Shown here: positions 17,120-26,031 of the stretch, one piece after another
Layout: the number at the start of each line of letters is the position of its first letter
Numbering within the stretch: position 1 is the stretch's first letter
NCBI RefSeq assembly: GCF_017368795.1
Contig: NZ_JAFNLL010000026.1
Coordinates: 1-64,000, forward strand
DNA length: 64,000 bases
Direction of reading: 5' to 3'
Origin: Arthrobacter cavernae
Lineage (GTDB): Bacteria; Actinomycetota; Actinomycetes; Actinomycetales; Micrococcaceae
Translations under genes and position numbers: made by a program
The notes under the pieces: model-generated
The model's input: only the letters and a program-made list of their open reading frames with translations
Told to the model about the DNA's origin: nothing
Databases searched by the model: none

Positions 17120-17593
17120 ATGGAACACGTTGAAGAGACCGTTGAAGTCGCAGTTCCGGTGCGGACCGCGTACAACCAGTGGACCCAGTTCGAATCCTTT
17201 CCGCAGTTCATGTCCGGTGTGGAATCAGTAACCCAGCTGACTGACACCACCAACCACTGGGTTACCAAGGTGGGTGGCGTCCAGTGGGAATTCGATACCG
17301 AAATAGTTGACCAGGAGCCTGACGACCGGATCGCCTGGCGCAGCACCGACGGAAAGTCGCATGCCGGCATCATCAGGTTCACACCGCTGGATGCCAATCA
17401 CACGAAGGTCAGAGTCCATTTCGAATGGGCGCCGGAAACCGTCACTGAAAAGGCAGGCGCGGCGCTGAAGATCGACGAGATGCAGGTCAAGGCCGACATG
17501 CGGAAGTTCAAGGACTTCATCGAATCGCGCGGTACCGAAACCGGCGCCTGGCGTGGTGAAGTCAAGGACAGCGGCCCGACCGGGCAGTTCTAG
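17120..17593 (+). CDS. SRPBCC family protein (polyketide cyclase/dehydrase type)
   Basis: 157 residues. A perfect AGGAGG (17109-17114) precedes the ATG at 17120. The fold starts with an EETVEVAVPVRTAYNQWTQFESFPQFMSGVESV strand-helix pattern, then WEFDTEIVDQEPDDRIAWRSTDG and TKVRVHFEWAP, typical of START/SRPBCC proteins of the cyclase_polyket type that bind small hydrophobic ligands. No catalytic residues can be assigned. Such proteins are often stress-linked in Micrococcaceae. It stands alone, and a hairpin terminator follows. Confidence 0.85.
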   Translation: MEHVEETVEVAVPVRTAYNQWTQFESFPQFMSGVESVTQLTDTTNHWVTKVGGVQWEFDTEIVDQEPDDRIAWRSTDGKSHAGIIRFTPLDANHTKVRVHFEWAPETVTEKAGAALKIDEMQVKADMRKFKDFIESRGTETGAWRGEVKDSGPTGQF

Positions 17594-17599
17594 AAGTGC

Positions 17600-17645
17600 A
17601 AAGGCCGACGGCGGCGCTCAGGTGAGTGCCGTCGTCGACCTTTTC
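17600..17645. terminator. Hairpin terminator between convergent SRPBCC and APC genes
   Basis: An imperfect stem (AAAGG-CGACGGC ... GCCGTCG-CCTTTT) with a small inner CTCA/TGAG stem, ending in TTTT on the plus strand and starting with AAA on the other. It can therefore serve both genes. Confidence 0.55.
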
Positions 17646-17656
17646 CGTTGGTGTTA

Positions 17657-19252
17657 CTACGCTTCCGACCCGGGCACCAGCGCATCCTCCGCGGCTTCGT
17701 GCTGCGCTCCGCCCGATGACGGATGTGCTGCGACTGCCGCGGCGTGCTCGGCCAGCACCCCGGTCTGGTGGCGGATCTTCAGGCGGTAGAGCAGGGCCCC
17801 GCCAATGATCACGGCGGCCACGAAGATCACCCCGCCCCACTGCAGGTACCACTCGAACGGCGGCACGGAGTTGTAGATCTCCGGCCGGGGCCAGACCAGA
17901 TTCACCGTCATGGCCCCGCCCCACAGGACCGCCAGGATGTTCACGGGCAGCCCCCATTTGCCCATGCTGAAGCCGGGCTCGGAGCCGTCTGCGGCCAGCG
18001 GCCACTGCTTCAGGAACCGCTTGCGCAGCAGGGGAACCGTGACCAGGAGGTAGGACAGGTAGATCAGGACGATGCTGATGCTGGACAGGATGGTGAAAAT
18101 TGCTGGCTGCATAACGTTGACCAGCAGCGGGATGACGGCCATGACACCGATCACGATCGCCGCGACCTTGGGGGTCCTGCGGACCGGATCCACCTTGCTG
18201 AGCTGCCGGCTGAACGGCAGGTTGTTGTCCCGGGCCATGGCGAACATCATGCGGATGGCGGCGGCGTGGACAGCCAGGGTGCAGACCACAACGGCCACCA
18301 CGATGCATGCCAGGAAGGCCTTGCCGAAAGGTCCGCCGAGGACGGAGAGCACGATGTACTGGAGCCCGCCGTCGGCTGCTCCCACTTGAGGGTCGGCCAG
18401 GTCCGGTGCGGCGAGGATGCCGAAGAGCAGGATCAGCCCGCCCAGCACGAACGAGGCCGTGACGGCGCGCAGGATGGCCTTGGGCGCGGTGCGCTTGGGG
18501 TCCTTGGTTTCCTCGCCGAGGGAGCTGGCGGTGTCGAAGCCGTACATGACGTAGCCCGAAGCCATGGCGCCGATGAGGAAGACGCCGAAGAAGCCGAGGT
18601 CGTGCCCTTCGCCGAAGCCGGCAGTGTTGAAGAAGACCTCGGGCCCCCGCACCACATGCCAGCCAAGCGCCAGGATCAGCAGCACTGCCGCGCTCAGCTC
18701 CACAAAAACGCCGATGCTGTTGATCCTGGTCATCAGCTTCACGCCGAACGCGTTGATGAGGGTGGAGATGGTGATCATGATGGTGGCCAGCACCACGCCG
18801 TTCATGGCGAAGTCGTAGGGGCCGGTGCCGTCACCGACAAGCTGGAATCCGGACCACAGCTGCGGCAGGGTGAGCTGCAGGGCCAGTGCCACTGACGCCA
18901 GCGCCATGATCGAGGACAGCATCAGCAGCCAGCCGGCCAGCCAGGACGAGGTCCCCGACGAGAGCCGCTTGGCCCAGTTGTAGACCGATCCCGCCACGGG
19001 GTAGCGGCCGGCCAGCTCGGCGAAACAGAGCGCCACCATCAGCTGGCCGACGAAGACGATGGGCCAGGACCAGGCATACGCCGGGCCGGCCATGGAAAAA
19101 CCAAAGTAGAACAGTTGGAAGACGCCGGTGAGGATGGAGATGTAGCTCACGCCTGCGGCGAAGCTGGCAAATTTGCCGATGCTCCGGTCCAGGGTCTGGG
19201 TGTAGCCAAATTCATCCATGCCGCTTGAATCAATACTCTTGCTGGGTTCCAA
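17657..19252 (-). CDS. APC superfamily permease, likely choline-pathway transporter
   Basis: 531 residues with twelve or so hydrophobic helices. APC hallmarks are present: SYISILTGVFQLFYFGFSMAGPAYAW, FAELAGRYPVAGSVYNWAKRL, MYGFDTASSLGEETKDPKRTAPKAI and RMMFAMARDNNLPFSR. I place the start at TTG 19252 because AGGAG lies eight bases upstream; the next ATG (MDEFGYTQTL) is 12 codons on. It follows the choline oxidase gene in the same operon, so it may import choline or a related amine. The exact substrate is inferred from context. Confidence 0.88.
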   Translation of the reverse strand: MEPSKSIDSSGMDEFGYTQTLDRSIGKFASFAAGVSYISILTGVFQLFYFGFSMAGPAYAWSWPIVFVGQLMVALCFAELAGRYPVAGSVYNWAKRLSSGTSSWLAGWLLMLSSIMALASVALALQLTLPQLWSGFQLVGDGTGPYDFAMNGVVLATIMITISTLINAFGVKLMTRINSIGVFVELSAAVLLILALGWHVVRGPEVFFNTAGFGEGHDLGFFGVFLIGAMASGYVMYGFDTASSLGEETKDPKRTAPKAILRAVTASFVLGGLILLFGILAAPDLADPQVGAADGGLQYIVLSVLGGPFGKAFLACIVVAVVVCTLAVHAAAIRMMFAMARDNNLPFSRQLSKVDPVRRTPKVAAIVIGVMAVIPLLVNVMQPAIFTILSSISIVLIYLSYLLVTVPLLRKRFLKQWPLAADGSEPGFSMGKWGLPVNILAVLWGGAMTVNLVWPRPEIYNSVPPFEWYLQWGGVIFVAAVIIGGALLYRLKIRHQTGVLAEHAAAVAAHPSSGGAQHEAAEDALVPGSEA

Positions 19253-19338
19253 AATGTGAACTCCTAAGTCAGAAAAGTACGACGATGCAACCCGCGGCGC
19301 CATTGGCCGCGGGATCAATAGCCTCCGGAACTTGCCTC

Positions 19339-20979
19339 TCAGGCGAAGGACGGGCTGAGCTCCACCTCTTTCCTTACAGCGCCACCGGTGTAGCCGGCGC
19401 GGATGAGATCGGCACAGCGCTCGCCGATCATCATGACGGTGATGTTGGGGTTGACGGTGACGTGCTCAGGCATCACGGAGGCATCCGCCACGCGCAGGCC
19501 CGTGACGCCCTTGACCCGAAGCTCGGGATCCAACGGTGACATCCCGTCGTCGGCCGGACCCATCCGGACCGTGCCCACCGGGTGGTACACGGTGTTGTGG
19601 GTCTTGCGGATATATTCCCGCAGCTCCTCGTCCGTCTGCGCCTCGACGCCGGGCGATAGCTCGCGGCCGGTCCATTCGGCCATCGCGGGCTGGGCGGCGA
19701 TTTCGCGGGCCTTGCGGATACCGGCCACCATGACCCGCATGTCGTGGCCTTCGGGATCCGTGAAATAGCGCGGATCCACCATGGGCTTGTCGCGGAAATC
19801 GCGGCTGCGCAGCCTGACGGTGCCTCGGGAGCGGGCGTGCGTGACGTTCGGGGTGAGGCTGAAGCCGTTCTCCGTGGTGGGGTAGCCGTGCCGCAGGGTG
19901 TTCATGTCGAACGGGACGGATCCGTAGTGCATCATCAGGTCCGGGCGGTCCAGGCCGTCCTCGGTGGGGGTGAAGATGCCGATCTCCCACCACTGGGTGG
20001 ACGTTTGCACCATGGGCTGCTTGGCCTCGAACTGGACCACGCCTTCGGGGTGGTCCTGCAGGTTCTCGCCCACGCCGGGGGAGTCCGCCAGCACCTCGAT
20101 GCCGTGCGCGGCGAGGTGGGCTGCAGGGCCGATGCCGGAGAGCATCAGCAGCTTGGGGGAGTCGATGGCACCGGTGGACAGGATTACCTCGCGGTGCGCG
20201 GAGAGCCGGTGGGTCCGGCCGAACGCGGAGTCCACCACGTCCACGCCGGTGCAGCGCTTGTCCGCGTCGAACACCAGCTGGCGGGCGCGGAGGCCTGTGA
20301 GCAGGGTGAAGTTGTCGCGGTCGATAATGGGGTGGATATAGGAGACCGAACTGGAGGCGCGGGTGCCGTCCGCGCGGCGGTTGATCTGGAAGAAGTTGGC
20401 GCCGTTGATCACAGTGGTGCCGGAGTTGAACTTCGCACGGGGAATGCCCGCCTGCTCGCAGGCGTCCAGGAGTGCGACGCCGGCAGGGTCCACCGGGGGC
20501 ACGTTCATCAGGTGCACGGGTCCTGAGTCCCCGTGGTGGGGCGCGTCCGGGCAGGCGTCCTCGTTGGTTTCCAGCCGCTGGTAGAGCGGCCAGGCAGCGT
20601 CGGCGTTCCAGCCGGTGGCGCCGTACTTGGACTCCCACTCATCCAGGTCTTCACGGGGAGCCCAGAACGCGATACACGAGTTGTGGCTGGAGCAGCCGCC
20701 CATCACCTTGGCGCGCGCGTGGCGCATGAAAGAGTTGCCGTTTTCCTGCGGTTCCACCGGGTAGTCCCAGTCGTAGCCGGATTCGAGCAGCTCCATCCAG
20801 CGGTCCAGCTGCAGGATTTCGGGCAGGTTGCGGTCATCCGGGCCGGCCTCCACGAGGGCCACGGTCACGTCCAGATCCTCGCTCAGCCGGGCGGCGACGG
20901 CGGCACCCGCGGATCCCCCGCCGATGACGACGTAGTCGAACCCGCGCTCGGTGACATCGTCGATGTTGTCGTAGTGCAT
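19339..20979 (-). CDS. codA: Choline oxidase
   Basis: A 546-residue GMC flavoenzyme that oxidises choline to glycine betaine through betaine aldehyde, using O2. The FAD Rossmann motif is YVVIGGGSAGAAVAARL (~17-31). The segment VMGGCSSHNSC puts His at residue 99, the covalent FAD attachment in A. globiformis choline oxidase. HPVGTVRMG places His at 466 and VNPNITV places Asn at 510, the catalytic pair of that enzyme. Long stretches recall the A. globiformis sequence nearly word for word. AGGAGAA upstream lies inside the end of the preceding aldehyde dehydrogenase gene, with zero intergenic bases. Confidence 0.95.
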   Translation of the reverse strand: MHYDNIDDVTERGFDYVVIGGGSAGAAVAARLSEDLDVTVALVEAGPDDRNLPEILQLDRWMELLESGYDWDYPVEPQENGNSFMRHARAKVMGGCSSHNSCIAFWAPREDLDEWESKYGATGWNADAAWPLYQRLETNEDACPDAPHHGDSGPVHLMNVPPVDPAGVALLDACEQAGIPRAKFNSGTTVINGANFFQINRRADGTRASSSVSYIHPIIDRDNFTLLTGLRARQLVFDADKRCTGVDVVDSAFGRTHRLSAHREVILSTGAIDSPKLLMLSGIGPAAHLAAHGIEVLADSPGVGENLQDHPEGVVQFEAKQPMVQTSTQWWEIGIFTPTEDGLDRPDLMMHYGSVPFDMNTLRHGYPTTENGFSLTPNVTHARSRGTVRLRSRDFRDKPMVDPRYFTDPEGHDMRVMVAGIRKAREIAAQPAMAEWTGRELSPGVEAQTDEELREYIRKTHNTVYHPVGTVRMGPADDGMSPLDPELRVKGVTGLRVADASVMPEHVTVNPNITVMMIGERCADLIRAGYTGGAVRKEVELSPSFA

Positions 20980-22518
20980 CTAGTTCTCCTTGCCGTGGTC
21001 AGCAAACCAGCCGGTGACCTGCGGGCTGGTGTTCTGGTAGATGTGCTTGGCTTCCTGGTATTCGGCCAGGCCCGTGGGGCCCAGCTCGCGGCCGACGCCG
21101 GACTGGCCGAAGCCGCCCCACTCGGCCTGGGGGAGGTAGGGGTGGTAGTCGTTGATCCAGATGGTGCCGTGCCGCAGCCGGGATGCCACGCGCTGCGCCT
21201 TGCCGGCATCCTGGGTCCAGACCGCGCCGGCCAGGCCGTAGATGGTGTCGTTGGCGGTGGCCACCGCTTCGTCCTCGGTGCGGAACGTTTCCACCGTCAC
21301 CACTGGGCCGAACGCCTCGTCGGTGACCACGGACATCCCCCGCTGGACGCGGTCCAGGACGGTCGGCTGGTAGTAGAACCCGCCGTCGTACTTTTCTCCA
21401 TGCGGCGCCGCACCGCCGGTCCGCAGCCGCGCACCCTCCTGGATGCCGCGCTGGACATAGGCGTTGACTTTGTCCCGGTGGGCCGCGGAAATCAGCGGCC
21501 CGGATTCTGCCGCGTCATCGAACGGCCCGCCCAGCCGGATGTCCCGGGCGCGGCGGACCAGCTCGTCCACGAAGCGTTCGGCGATCGATTCCTCCACCAC
21601 CAGCCGTGCCCCGGCGGAGCAGACCTGCCCGGAGTGGACGAACGCGCCGTTCAGGGCATTGTCGACGGCGGCGTCGAAGTCCGCGTCCGCGAACACCACG
21701 TTGGGGTTCTTGCCGCCAAGCTCCAAGGCCACCTTCTTGACAGTTCCGGCGGCGGCTGCCGCGATGCGCTTGCCGGTTTCCAGCCCGCCCGTGAAGGAGA
21801 CGAGGTCGACGGCGGGGTGTTCCGAGAGCGGTGCGCCCGCCTCCGCGCCGGGTCCGGTCACGAGGTTGGCGACGCCGTCCGGCAGGCCGAGGTCCTGCAG
21901 CAGCTGCATGGCCAGGATGGCTGTGGACGGGGTTAGCTCGGAGGGCTTGAGGACGAAGGTGCAGCCGGCGGCCAAGGCGGGCGCGATCTTCCACGCCGCC
22001 TGGAGCAGGGGGTAGTTCCACGGGGTGATCAGGCCGCAGACGCCCACGGGTTCGTAGACGATTTTGCTGACGACAGCGGGGTTCCCGGCGTCGACCATGC
22101 GGCCCGCCTGCTGCCCGGCGAGCCTGCCGAAGTACTCGAAGCAGGCGGCAATGTCGTCCATGTCGATGCGGCTTTCGACCATGCGCTTGCCGGTGTCCAG
22201 CGACTCGGCGCGGGCGAACTTTTCCCGGCGTTCGCGCAGTCCGGCTGCGACCTTGAGCAGGAAGGTGCCGCGCTCGGGTGCCGGGACGGAGGACCAGACG
22301 CCGGAGTCGAAGGCTGCACGGGCTGCGGCGATGGCCCGTTCCGCGTCCTCCCGGCCGGCCTCGGAGACGGTGGCCACCAACTCGCCGTCGGCGGGGTTGC
22401 GGATTGCGCGCACAGCGCCGGAGGCGGCCGGCTCCCAGGCGCCGTTGATGAACAGGGTGGATGCTGTCCCGGTTGTTGAGGTTCGAATGACGTTATGGGC
22501 TGGTGTGGCGTAAGTCAT
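20980..22518 (-). CDS. betB: Betaine aldehyde dehydrogenase
   Basis: A 512-residue NAD(P)-dependent aldehyde dehydrogenase. Seen are the cofactor region TPWNYPLLQAAWKIAPALAAGCTFVLKPSE, the base ALELGGKNPNVVF, the catalytic Cys in HSGQVCSAGARL and the C-terminal EAFGPVVTVETF and GGFGQSGVGRELG. It would convert betaine aldehyde to glycine betaine beside choline oxidase. The ATG at 22518 lacks a good ribosome site, which may mean a short or leaderless transcript starting near the TetR operator 20-60 bases upstream. It directly abuts codA. Confidence 0.9.
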   Translation of the reverse strand: MTYATPAHNVIRTSTTGTASTLFINGAWEPAASGAVRAIRNPADGELVATVSEAGREDAERAIAAARAAFDSGVWSSVPAPERGTFLLKVAAGLRERREKFARAESLDTGKRMVESRIDMDDIAACFEYFGRLAGQQAGRMVDAGNPAVVSKIVYEPVGVCGLITPWNYPLLQAAWKIAPALAAGCTFVLKPSELTPSTAILAMQLLQDLGLPDGVANLVTGPGAEAGAPLSEHPAVDLVSFTGGLETGKRIAAAAAGTVKKVALELGGKNPNVVFADADFDAAVDNALNGAFVHSGQVCSAGARLVVEESIAERFVDELVRRARDIRLGGPFDDAAESGPLISAAHRDKVNAYVQRGIQEGARLRTGGAAPHGEKYDGGFYYQPTVLDRVQRGMSVVTDEAFGPVVTVETFRTEDEAVATANDTIYGLAGAVWTQDAGKAQRVASRLRHGTIWINDYHPYLPQAEWGGFGQSGVGRELGPTGLAEYQEAKHIYQNTSPQVTGWFADHGKEN

Positions 22519-22537
22519 ACGAAGGACACTAACGCAG

Positions 22538-22577
22538 ATTGAACGAGTGTTCAATGTTTTTTTGAACACTCGTTCAA
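22538..22577. promoter_or_regulatory. Doubled palindromic operator, probable TetR/BetI-type site
   Basis: TTGAACGAGTGTTCAA (22539-22554) and TTGAACACTCGTTCAA (22562-22577) are each a TTGAAC-N4-GTTCAA palindrome. The second is also the exact reverse complement of the first, including the four central bases. A T-run separates them. The pair sits between the TetR gene and betB, just upstream of the betB start. Confidence 0.7.
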
Positions 22578-22616
22578 TGCTACCTACGGGAACTCAACGT
22601 GCCCGGTGCTGGTGGT

Positions 22617-23243
22617 TCAGGACTCGTGCAGCCCGTGGTCCTGGATGGTGTGGTCATGAAGCGGTGCGAAGGCGATTTGCTCCGTGCGGGCGATGCTTCG
22701 CTGGATGGAGGCCTCATCAACGCCGAGAAGCGTGGTCAGCCACATGCCGTTTTGGATGACGACAATGTCAGCGGCCCGCTCCCTGCATGCCTCCCATGAC
22801 AGATCGGGTTGGGCGTTGGAAACCAGCGCGGCGAGGCCGTCGAGATAGCGGTCGAAGGCCTCGGCGTTGATCTGTGCATAGCCCTCGTCCGCCTGGGCGA
22901 GGGCCCAAAGGTGCAGGCGCAGCGACAGGTAGCGGGTGGTCAGCAGGTCTGCGGATGCCACTCGCCGCAGGGACCGGCGCAGCTGTTCCTCCGGGTCTGA
23001 CGACGGGTCGGGTGCCACCAGCAGGAGGTCGTGTTCGTCGACCCGGCGCAGGGCTGCCCGTATCAGGCTGGTCTTGTCGTCGTAGTAGTAGTTCACCAGG
23101 CCGAGCGCGACGCCGGCTTCGCGGGCCACAGCCCGCATGCTCACACCCGAAATCCCATGGCGGGACAGCAGATCCAGCGCCGCCTCGAGAATGCGCGACT
23201 GCCTGTCCATCTGTTCGCCGGAGTTCACGGCATTCGTCCCCAT
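22617..23243 (-). CDS. TetR family regulator of the choline operon (BetI-like)
   Basis: 208 residues. The N-terminal HTH reads RILEAALDLLSRHGISGVSMRAVAREAGVALGLVNYYYDDKTSLIRAAL, typical of TetR/BetI. The ligand domain follows (HLWALAQADEGYAQINAEAFDRYLDGLAALV). It precedes betB-codA-permease on the same strand, with the doubled operator in between. Choline-responsive repression, as for E. coli BetI, is the natural inference. Confidence 0.88.
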   Translation of the reverse strand: MGTNAVNSGEQMDRQSRILEAALDLLSRHGISGVSMRAVAREAGVALGLVNYYYDDKTSLIRAALRRVDEHDLLLVAPDPSSDPEEQLRRSLRRVASADLLTTRYLSLRLHLWALAQADEGYAQINAEAFDRYLDGLAALVSNAQPDLSWEACRERAADIVVIQNGMWLTTLLGVDEASIQRSIARTEQIAFAPLHDHTIQDHGLHES

Positions 23244-23311
23244 CTGGCCAGACTATTGCCTAACCCGTAACGAGTGCACTTTCAAGGGCCGCATGACCTT
23301 GCTGTAGTCGG

Positions 23312-23760
23312 TCAGGATGTCGACCGAGTGTCGAACGCCGCCGCCGATTCCCGGAGGAGGCGCGCCACTGTGTCCACGGGCAGGCTGGCTGCCCGCCGCC
23401 GGTCGAACCGTCGCAGGACGATGCGCCGCGTGCCCAGTCCGGGGACGTCCAGGACGTCCACCCCGTCATGGCTGACGCCGCTCAACGCCAGGTGGGCACG
23501 ATGGCGACACCCTCGCCTGCCGCCACGAGTGCCAGTGCGGTCAGCGTTTCCTGGTACTGATGCACCGTCTCCAGCTCGGCTCCCGTGGACTGGCGGAGCC
23601 GGCCGAGCACCGCAGAGTTGGCGGCTGAAGAGTCAACGCCGAGCCAGGGAAGTGGCAGATTCCCAAGGTCGATGTTCTCTGTGGTGAGCAGGGCACCCGC
23701 GGGAACCACCAGCTTCCAAGGCTCGTCCAGTTGCCAGCTATTGACTGAAAATTCAGTCAG
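23312..23760 (-). pseudogene. LysR regulator remnant (frameshifted, N-terminus missing)
   Basis: The minus strand encodes part of a LysR effector domain: LDEPWKLVVPAGALLTTENIDL, then HQYQETLTALALVAAGEGVAIVPTWR. A TGA ends this frame at about 23484. The adjacent frame continues naturally with LSGVSHDGVDVLDVPGLGTRRIVLRRF and DTVARLLRESAAAFD up to a stop at 23312. The HTH half is absent; homology ends near 23750, where the NCS1 permease control region begins. A single frameshift plus a 5' deletion explains it. Confidence 0.75.
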
Positions 23761-23786
23761 GCCTTATGGTTGATGCAATGCATCAA
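23742..23786. promoter_or_regulatory. Two palindromes upstream of the NCS1 permease operon
   Basis: TGACTGAA-AA-TTCAGTCA (23742-23759) is a perfect 8-bp inverted repeat. TTGATGCA-A-TGCATCAA (23770-23786) is another. Both precede the permease ATG at 23814. The TetR gene downstream of the permease is the most likely binder of at least one of them. Confidence 0.6.
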
Positions 23787-23813
23787 CATGATGTAGCTCA
23801 CGAAAGGCTTGCC

Positions 23814-25331
23814 ATGATCAGCACGCGCAACCGCAAAGACGCGGATTCCGTCGGTGCCGCATCCGCGCACAAGGACCGCTTCGGCCGCATTGAGTCGGCC
23901 GGCATTGAGTTCATTCCCGACGAACAACGCACCTCCCGCCCCCGGAACCTGTTCACCGTGTTCTTCGGCGGCAACTTCGCCTTCTCGGTCATCGTTTTCG
24001 GCTGGCTTCCCATCACCTTCGGCCTGGACTTCGTGGGCGCCGCCACGGCCAGCCTCACCGGTCTCCTCGTTGGTACGGCCCTGATCGCCCCGATGGCTCT
24101 CCTGGGGCCACGGACCGGCACCAACAACACCGTTTCCAGCGCCGCACACTTCGGCACCCGCGGGAGGTTGATCGGTTCCGCTCTGACCCTGTTGTTCGCC
24201 CTTGCCTACGCCGCCATTGCGGTCTGGACTTCGGGTGACGCGCTGGTTGCCGCCGCCGAGCGGCTGCTGGGAGTACCGGTCGACGGCGTCACGCTCGCCA
24301 TCGGCTACGCCCTGATCTCCGTGGAAATCGTATTGGTTGCGCTCTTTGGCCACGGCACCGTGGTGGCGATGCAGAAGTTCGTCGCACCCGTCGTCGGCGT
24401 CCTGCTGCTGATCGGCGTCGTTGCCTTCGCACCGACGTTCAGCCCCACAACAGTCCATGCCGACTACCTTCTGGGCGATTTCTGGCTCACCTGGATCCTC
24501 TCCGCCGTCATTTCCGTCGGCGGTCCCCTCTCCTATGCACCCACTCTGGGCGACTACAGCCGGCGCATCTCGCGGACGCTGCACTCGGACCGCTCCGTGG
24601 TGACGTCCGCATGCCTCGGCGTGTTCCTCGGGCTGTTCGTTACTGCCCTCTTCGGCGCCTTCACAGCCTCGGCCATCCCGGAACTCGGCGGCTCCTACGT
24701 CGCAGACCTGGTGCGGTCCGCGCCGGCCTGGTACCTGATGCCAATCCTCATCATCGCCCTGGCCGGCGGCCTCGGCCAGGGCGTGCTCAACCTCTACGCC
24801 AGCGGTCTGGACCTCGAAGCCTTGTTCCCGCGGCTCCGACGCATCCACACCACCCTCATCACCTCGGCGATCGCCGTCGGGCTCCTCTACGTGGGTGTCT
24901 TCGTCTTCAACGCTGTCGACTCCATTACGGCCATGACGCTGGTCCTCAACGGATTCGCGGGGCCGTGGGTGGCCATCAACGTCCTCGGATTCCTGGTCGC
25001 CCGCCGCGGCAAGTACCACGCCGCGGATCTCCAGCTCTTCCGCGCAAGCGGCCCGCGCGGACGCTACTGGTTCAGCAATGGCTGGAACCTCCGCGCGGTG
25101 ATCCCCTGGGCCGCGGGTTCGCTCTTCGGAGTCCTGGCCACGGACACATCCCTCTACACGGGCCCACTCTCGCAGCTCGCCGGTGGAATCGACCTCAGCT
25201 TCATCGGCTCCACGGTCATCGGAGCCGCCGGCTACCTCCTGGCGCTCCGGCTCTGGCCCGAACCGCCTGCCTCCCTGGCCGAGGCCGCACCAGAGCGGGG
25301 TGAGCACGTATTACTGTCAAACCATGACTGA
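23814..25331 (+). CDS. NCS1 (cytosine/purine/hydantoin-type) permease
   Basis: 505 residues with about twelve helices, of the nucleobase:cation symporter-1 family: IEFIPDEQRTSRPRNLFTVFFGGNFAFSVIVFGWLP at the start, then LGPRTGTNNTVSSAAHFGTRG, SVGGPLSYAPTLGDYSRRI and ALAGGLGQGVLNLYASGLDLEAL. I choose the ATG at 23814, with GAAAGG upstream; an in-frame upstream start would run through the palindromic operator. It overlaps the TetR gene by 8 bp. It therefore belongs to the agmatine operon, an uncommon partner for an NCS1 carrier. Confidence 0.88.
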   Translation: MISTRNRKDADSVGAASAHKDRFGRIESAGIEFIPDEQRTSRPRNLFTVFFGGNFAFSVIVFGWLPITFGLDFVGAATASLTGLLVGTALIAPMALLGPRTGTNNTVSSAAHFGTRGRLIGSALTLLFALAYAAIAVWTSGDALVAAAERLLGVPVDGVTLAIGYALISVEIVLVALFGHGTVVAMQKFVAPVVGVLLLIGVVAFAPTFSPTTVHADYLLGDFWLTWILSAVISVGGPLSYAPTLGDYSRRISRTLHSDRSVVTSACLGVFLGLFVTALFGAFTASAIPELGGSYVADLVRSAPAWYLMPILIIALAGGLGQGVLNLYASGLDLEALFPRLRRIHTTLITSAIAVGLLYVGVFVFNAVDSITAMTLVLNGFAGPWVAINVLGFLVARRGKYHAADLQLFRASGPRGRYWFSNGWNLRAVIPWAAGSLFGVLATDTSLYTGPLSQLAGGIDLSFIGSTVIGAAGYLLALRLWPEPPASLAEAAPERGEHVLLSNHD

Positions 25332-25932
25332 CAAACTAGCCAGGATCCTCACCGCCGCCACCACCTGCATCGCCAGGAACGGCGTCCGGGGAATGCGGGT
25401 CAACGATGTGGCAGCAGAAGCCGGTGTCTCGCCAGGCCTCCTGTACTACCACTTCACCGACCGGGCCGGCCTGCTTGCCGCAACACTTGAACACATCAAC
25501 AAGCAGGTCAGCAAGGACGACTCCCCCACCTCCCCTGACGCCGAAGACCGCGCCCGGCACTTCAGGCACCTGCTCCTTGACGAAATCAAAGACGACGCTG
25601 ATGTCCGCCGGAATTCGGTGGCCTGGAACGAGCTCCGGGCCTGCTCCATCTTCGAACAGGAGCTGGCGGAACCGCTTTCCCGGACAACGGCGGAATGGAA
25701 CCGTGAGATCGCCCAGGCCATCGTGGCCGCCAGCGAAGGCACCAGCGAGGACGAGGCCGCAGTCACCGCGGAGATCCTCACCAGTTTGGTGGAAGGGATC
25801 TCCGGCCGCTGGCTCAACGGTTTCATCACCACAGACCACGCGCGTTCCCTGTTGACGACGGCCATCGACTCACTCACCACAGCACGCCCGACCACCTTGA
25901 AGGAACCTTCCGAACAGGGTCTGGGCAAATGA
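25324..25932 (+). CDS. TetR family regulator of the agmatine operon
   Basis: 202 residues from the ATG at 25324, overlapping the end of the permease gene. The HTH is RILTAATTCIARNGVRGMRVNDVAAEAGVSPGLLYYHFTDRAGLLAATL. The C-terminal ligand domain ends VEGISGRWLNGFITTDHARSLL. It lies between the permease and aguB on one strand and is likely autoregulatory through the palindromes at 23742-23786. Effector unknown; agmatine or putrescine is a guess from context. Confidence 0.9.
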   Translation: MTDKLARILTAATTCIARNGVRGMRVNDVAAEAGVSPGLLYYHFTDRAGLLAATLEHINKQVSKDDSPTSPDAEDRARHFRHLLLDEIKDDADVRRNSVAWNELRACSIFEQELAEPLSRTTAEWNREIAQAIVAASEGTSEDEAAVTAEILTSLVEGISGRWLNGFITTDHARSLLTTAIDSLTTARPTTLKEPSEQGLGK

Positions 25933-25999
25933 ACCACCGACCCAACTCTCAACCACTTATCAAACGACGCGATTCCAGCGGAATCCCGCGATCATGCAA

Positions 26000-26014
26000 G
26001 GACCCCTAGGGTCC
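26000..26014 (+). promoter_or_regulatory. Short leader hairpin before aguB
   Basis: GGACCC-CTA-GGGTCC forms a compact 6-bp stem 18 bases upstream of the aguB ATG, just before the ribosome site (TTAGGAAG). It could influence translation or be incidental. Confidence 0.3.
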
Positions 26015-26031
26015 CGTTAGGAAGCACCACC

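Noticed and set aside
23757..25307. 516-codon minus-strand frame opposite the NCS1 permease
   Set aside because: Glu/Gly/Asp-rich antisense shadow of the permease gene.
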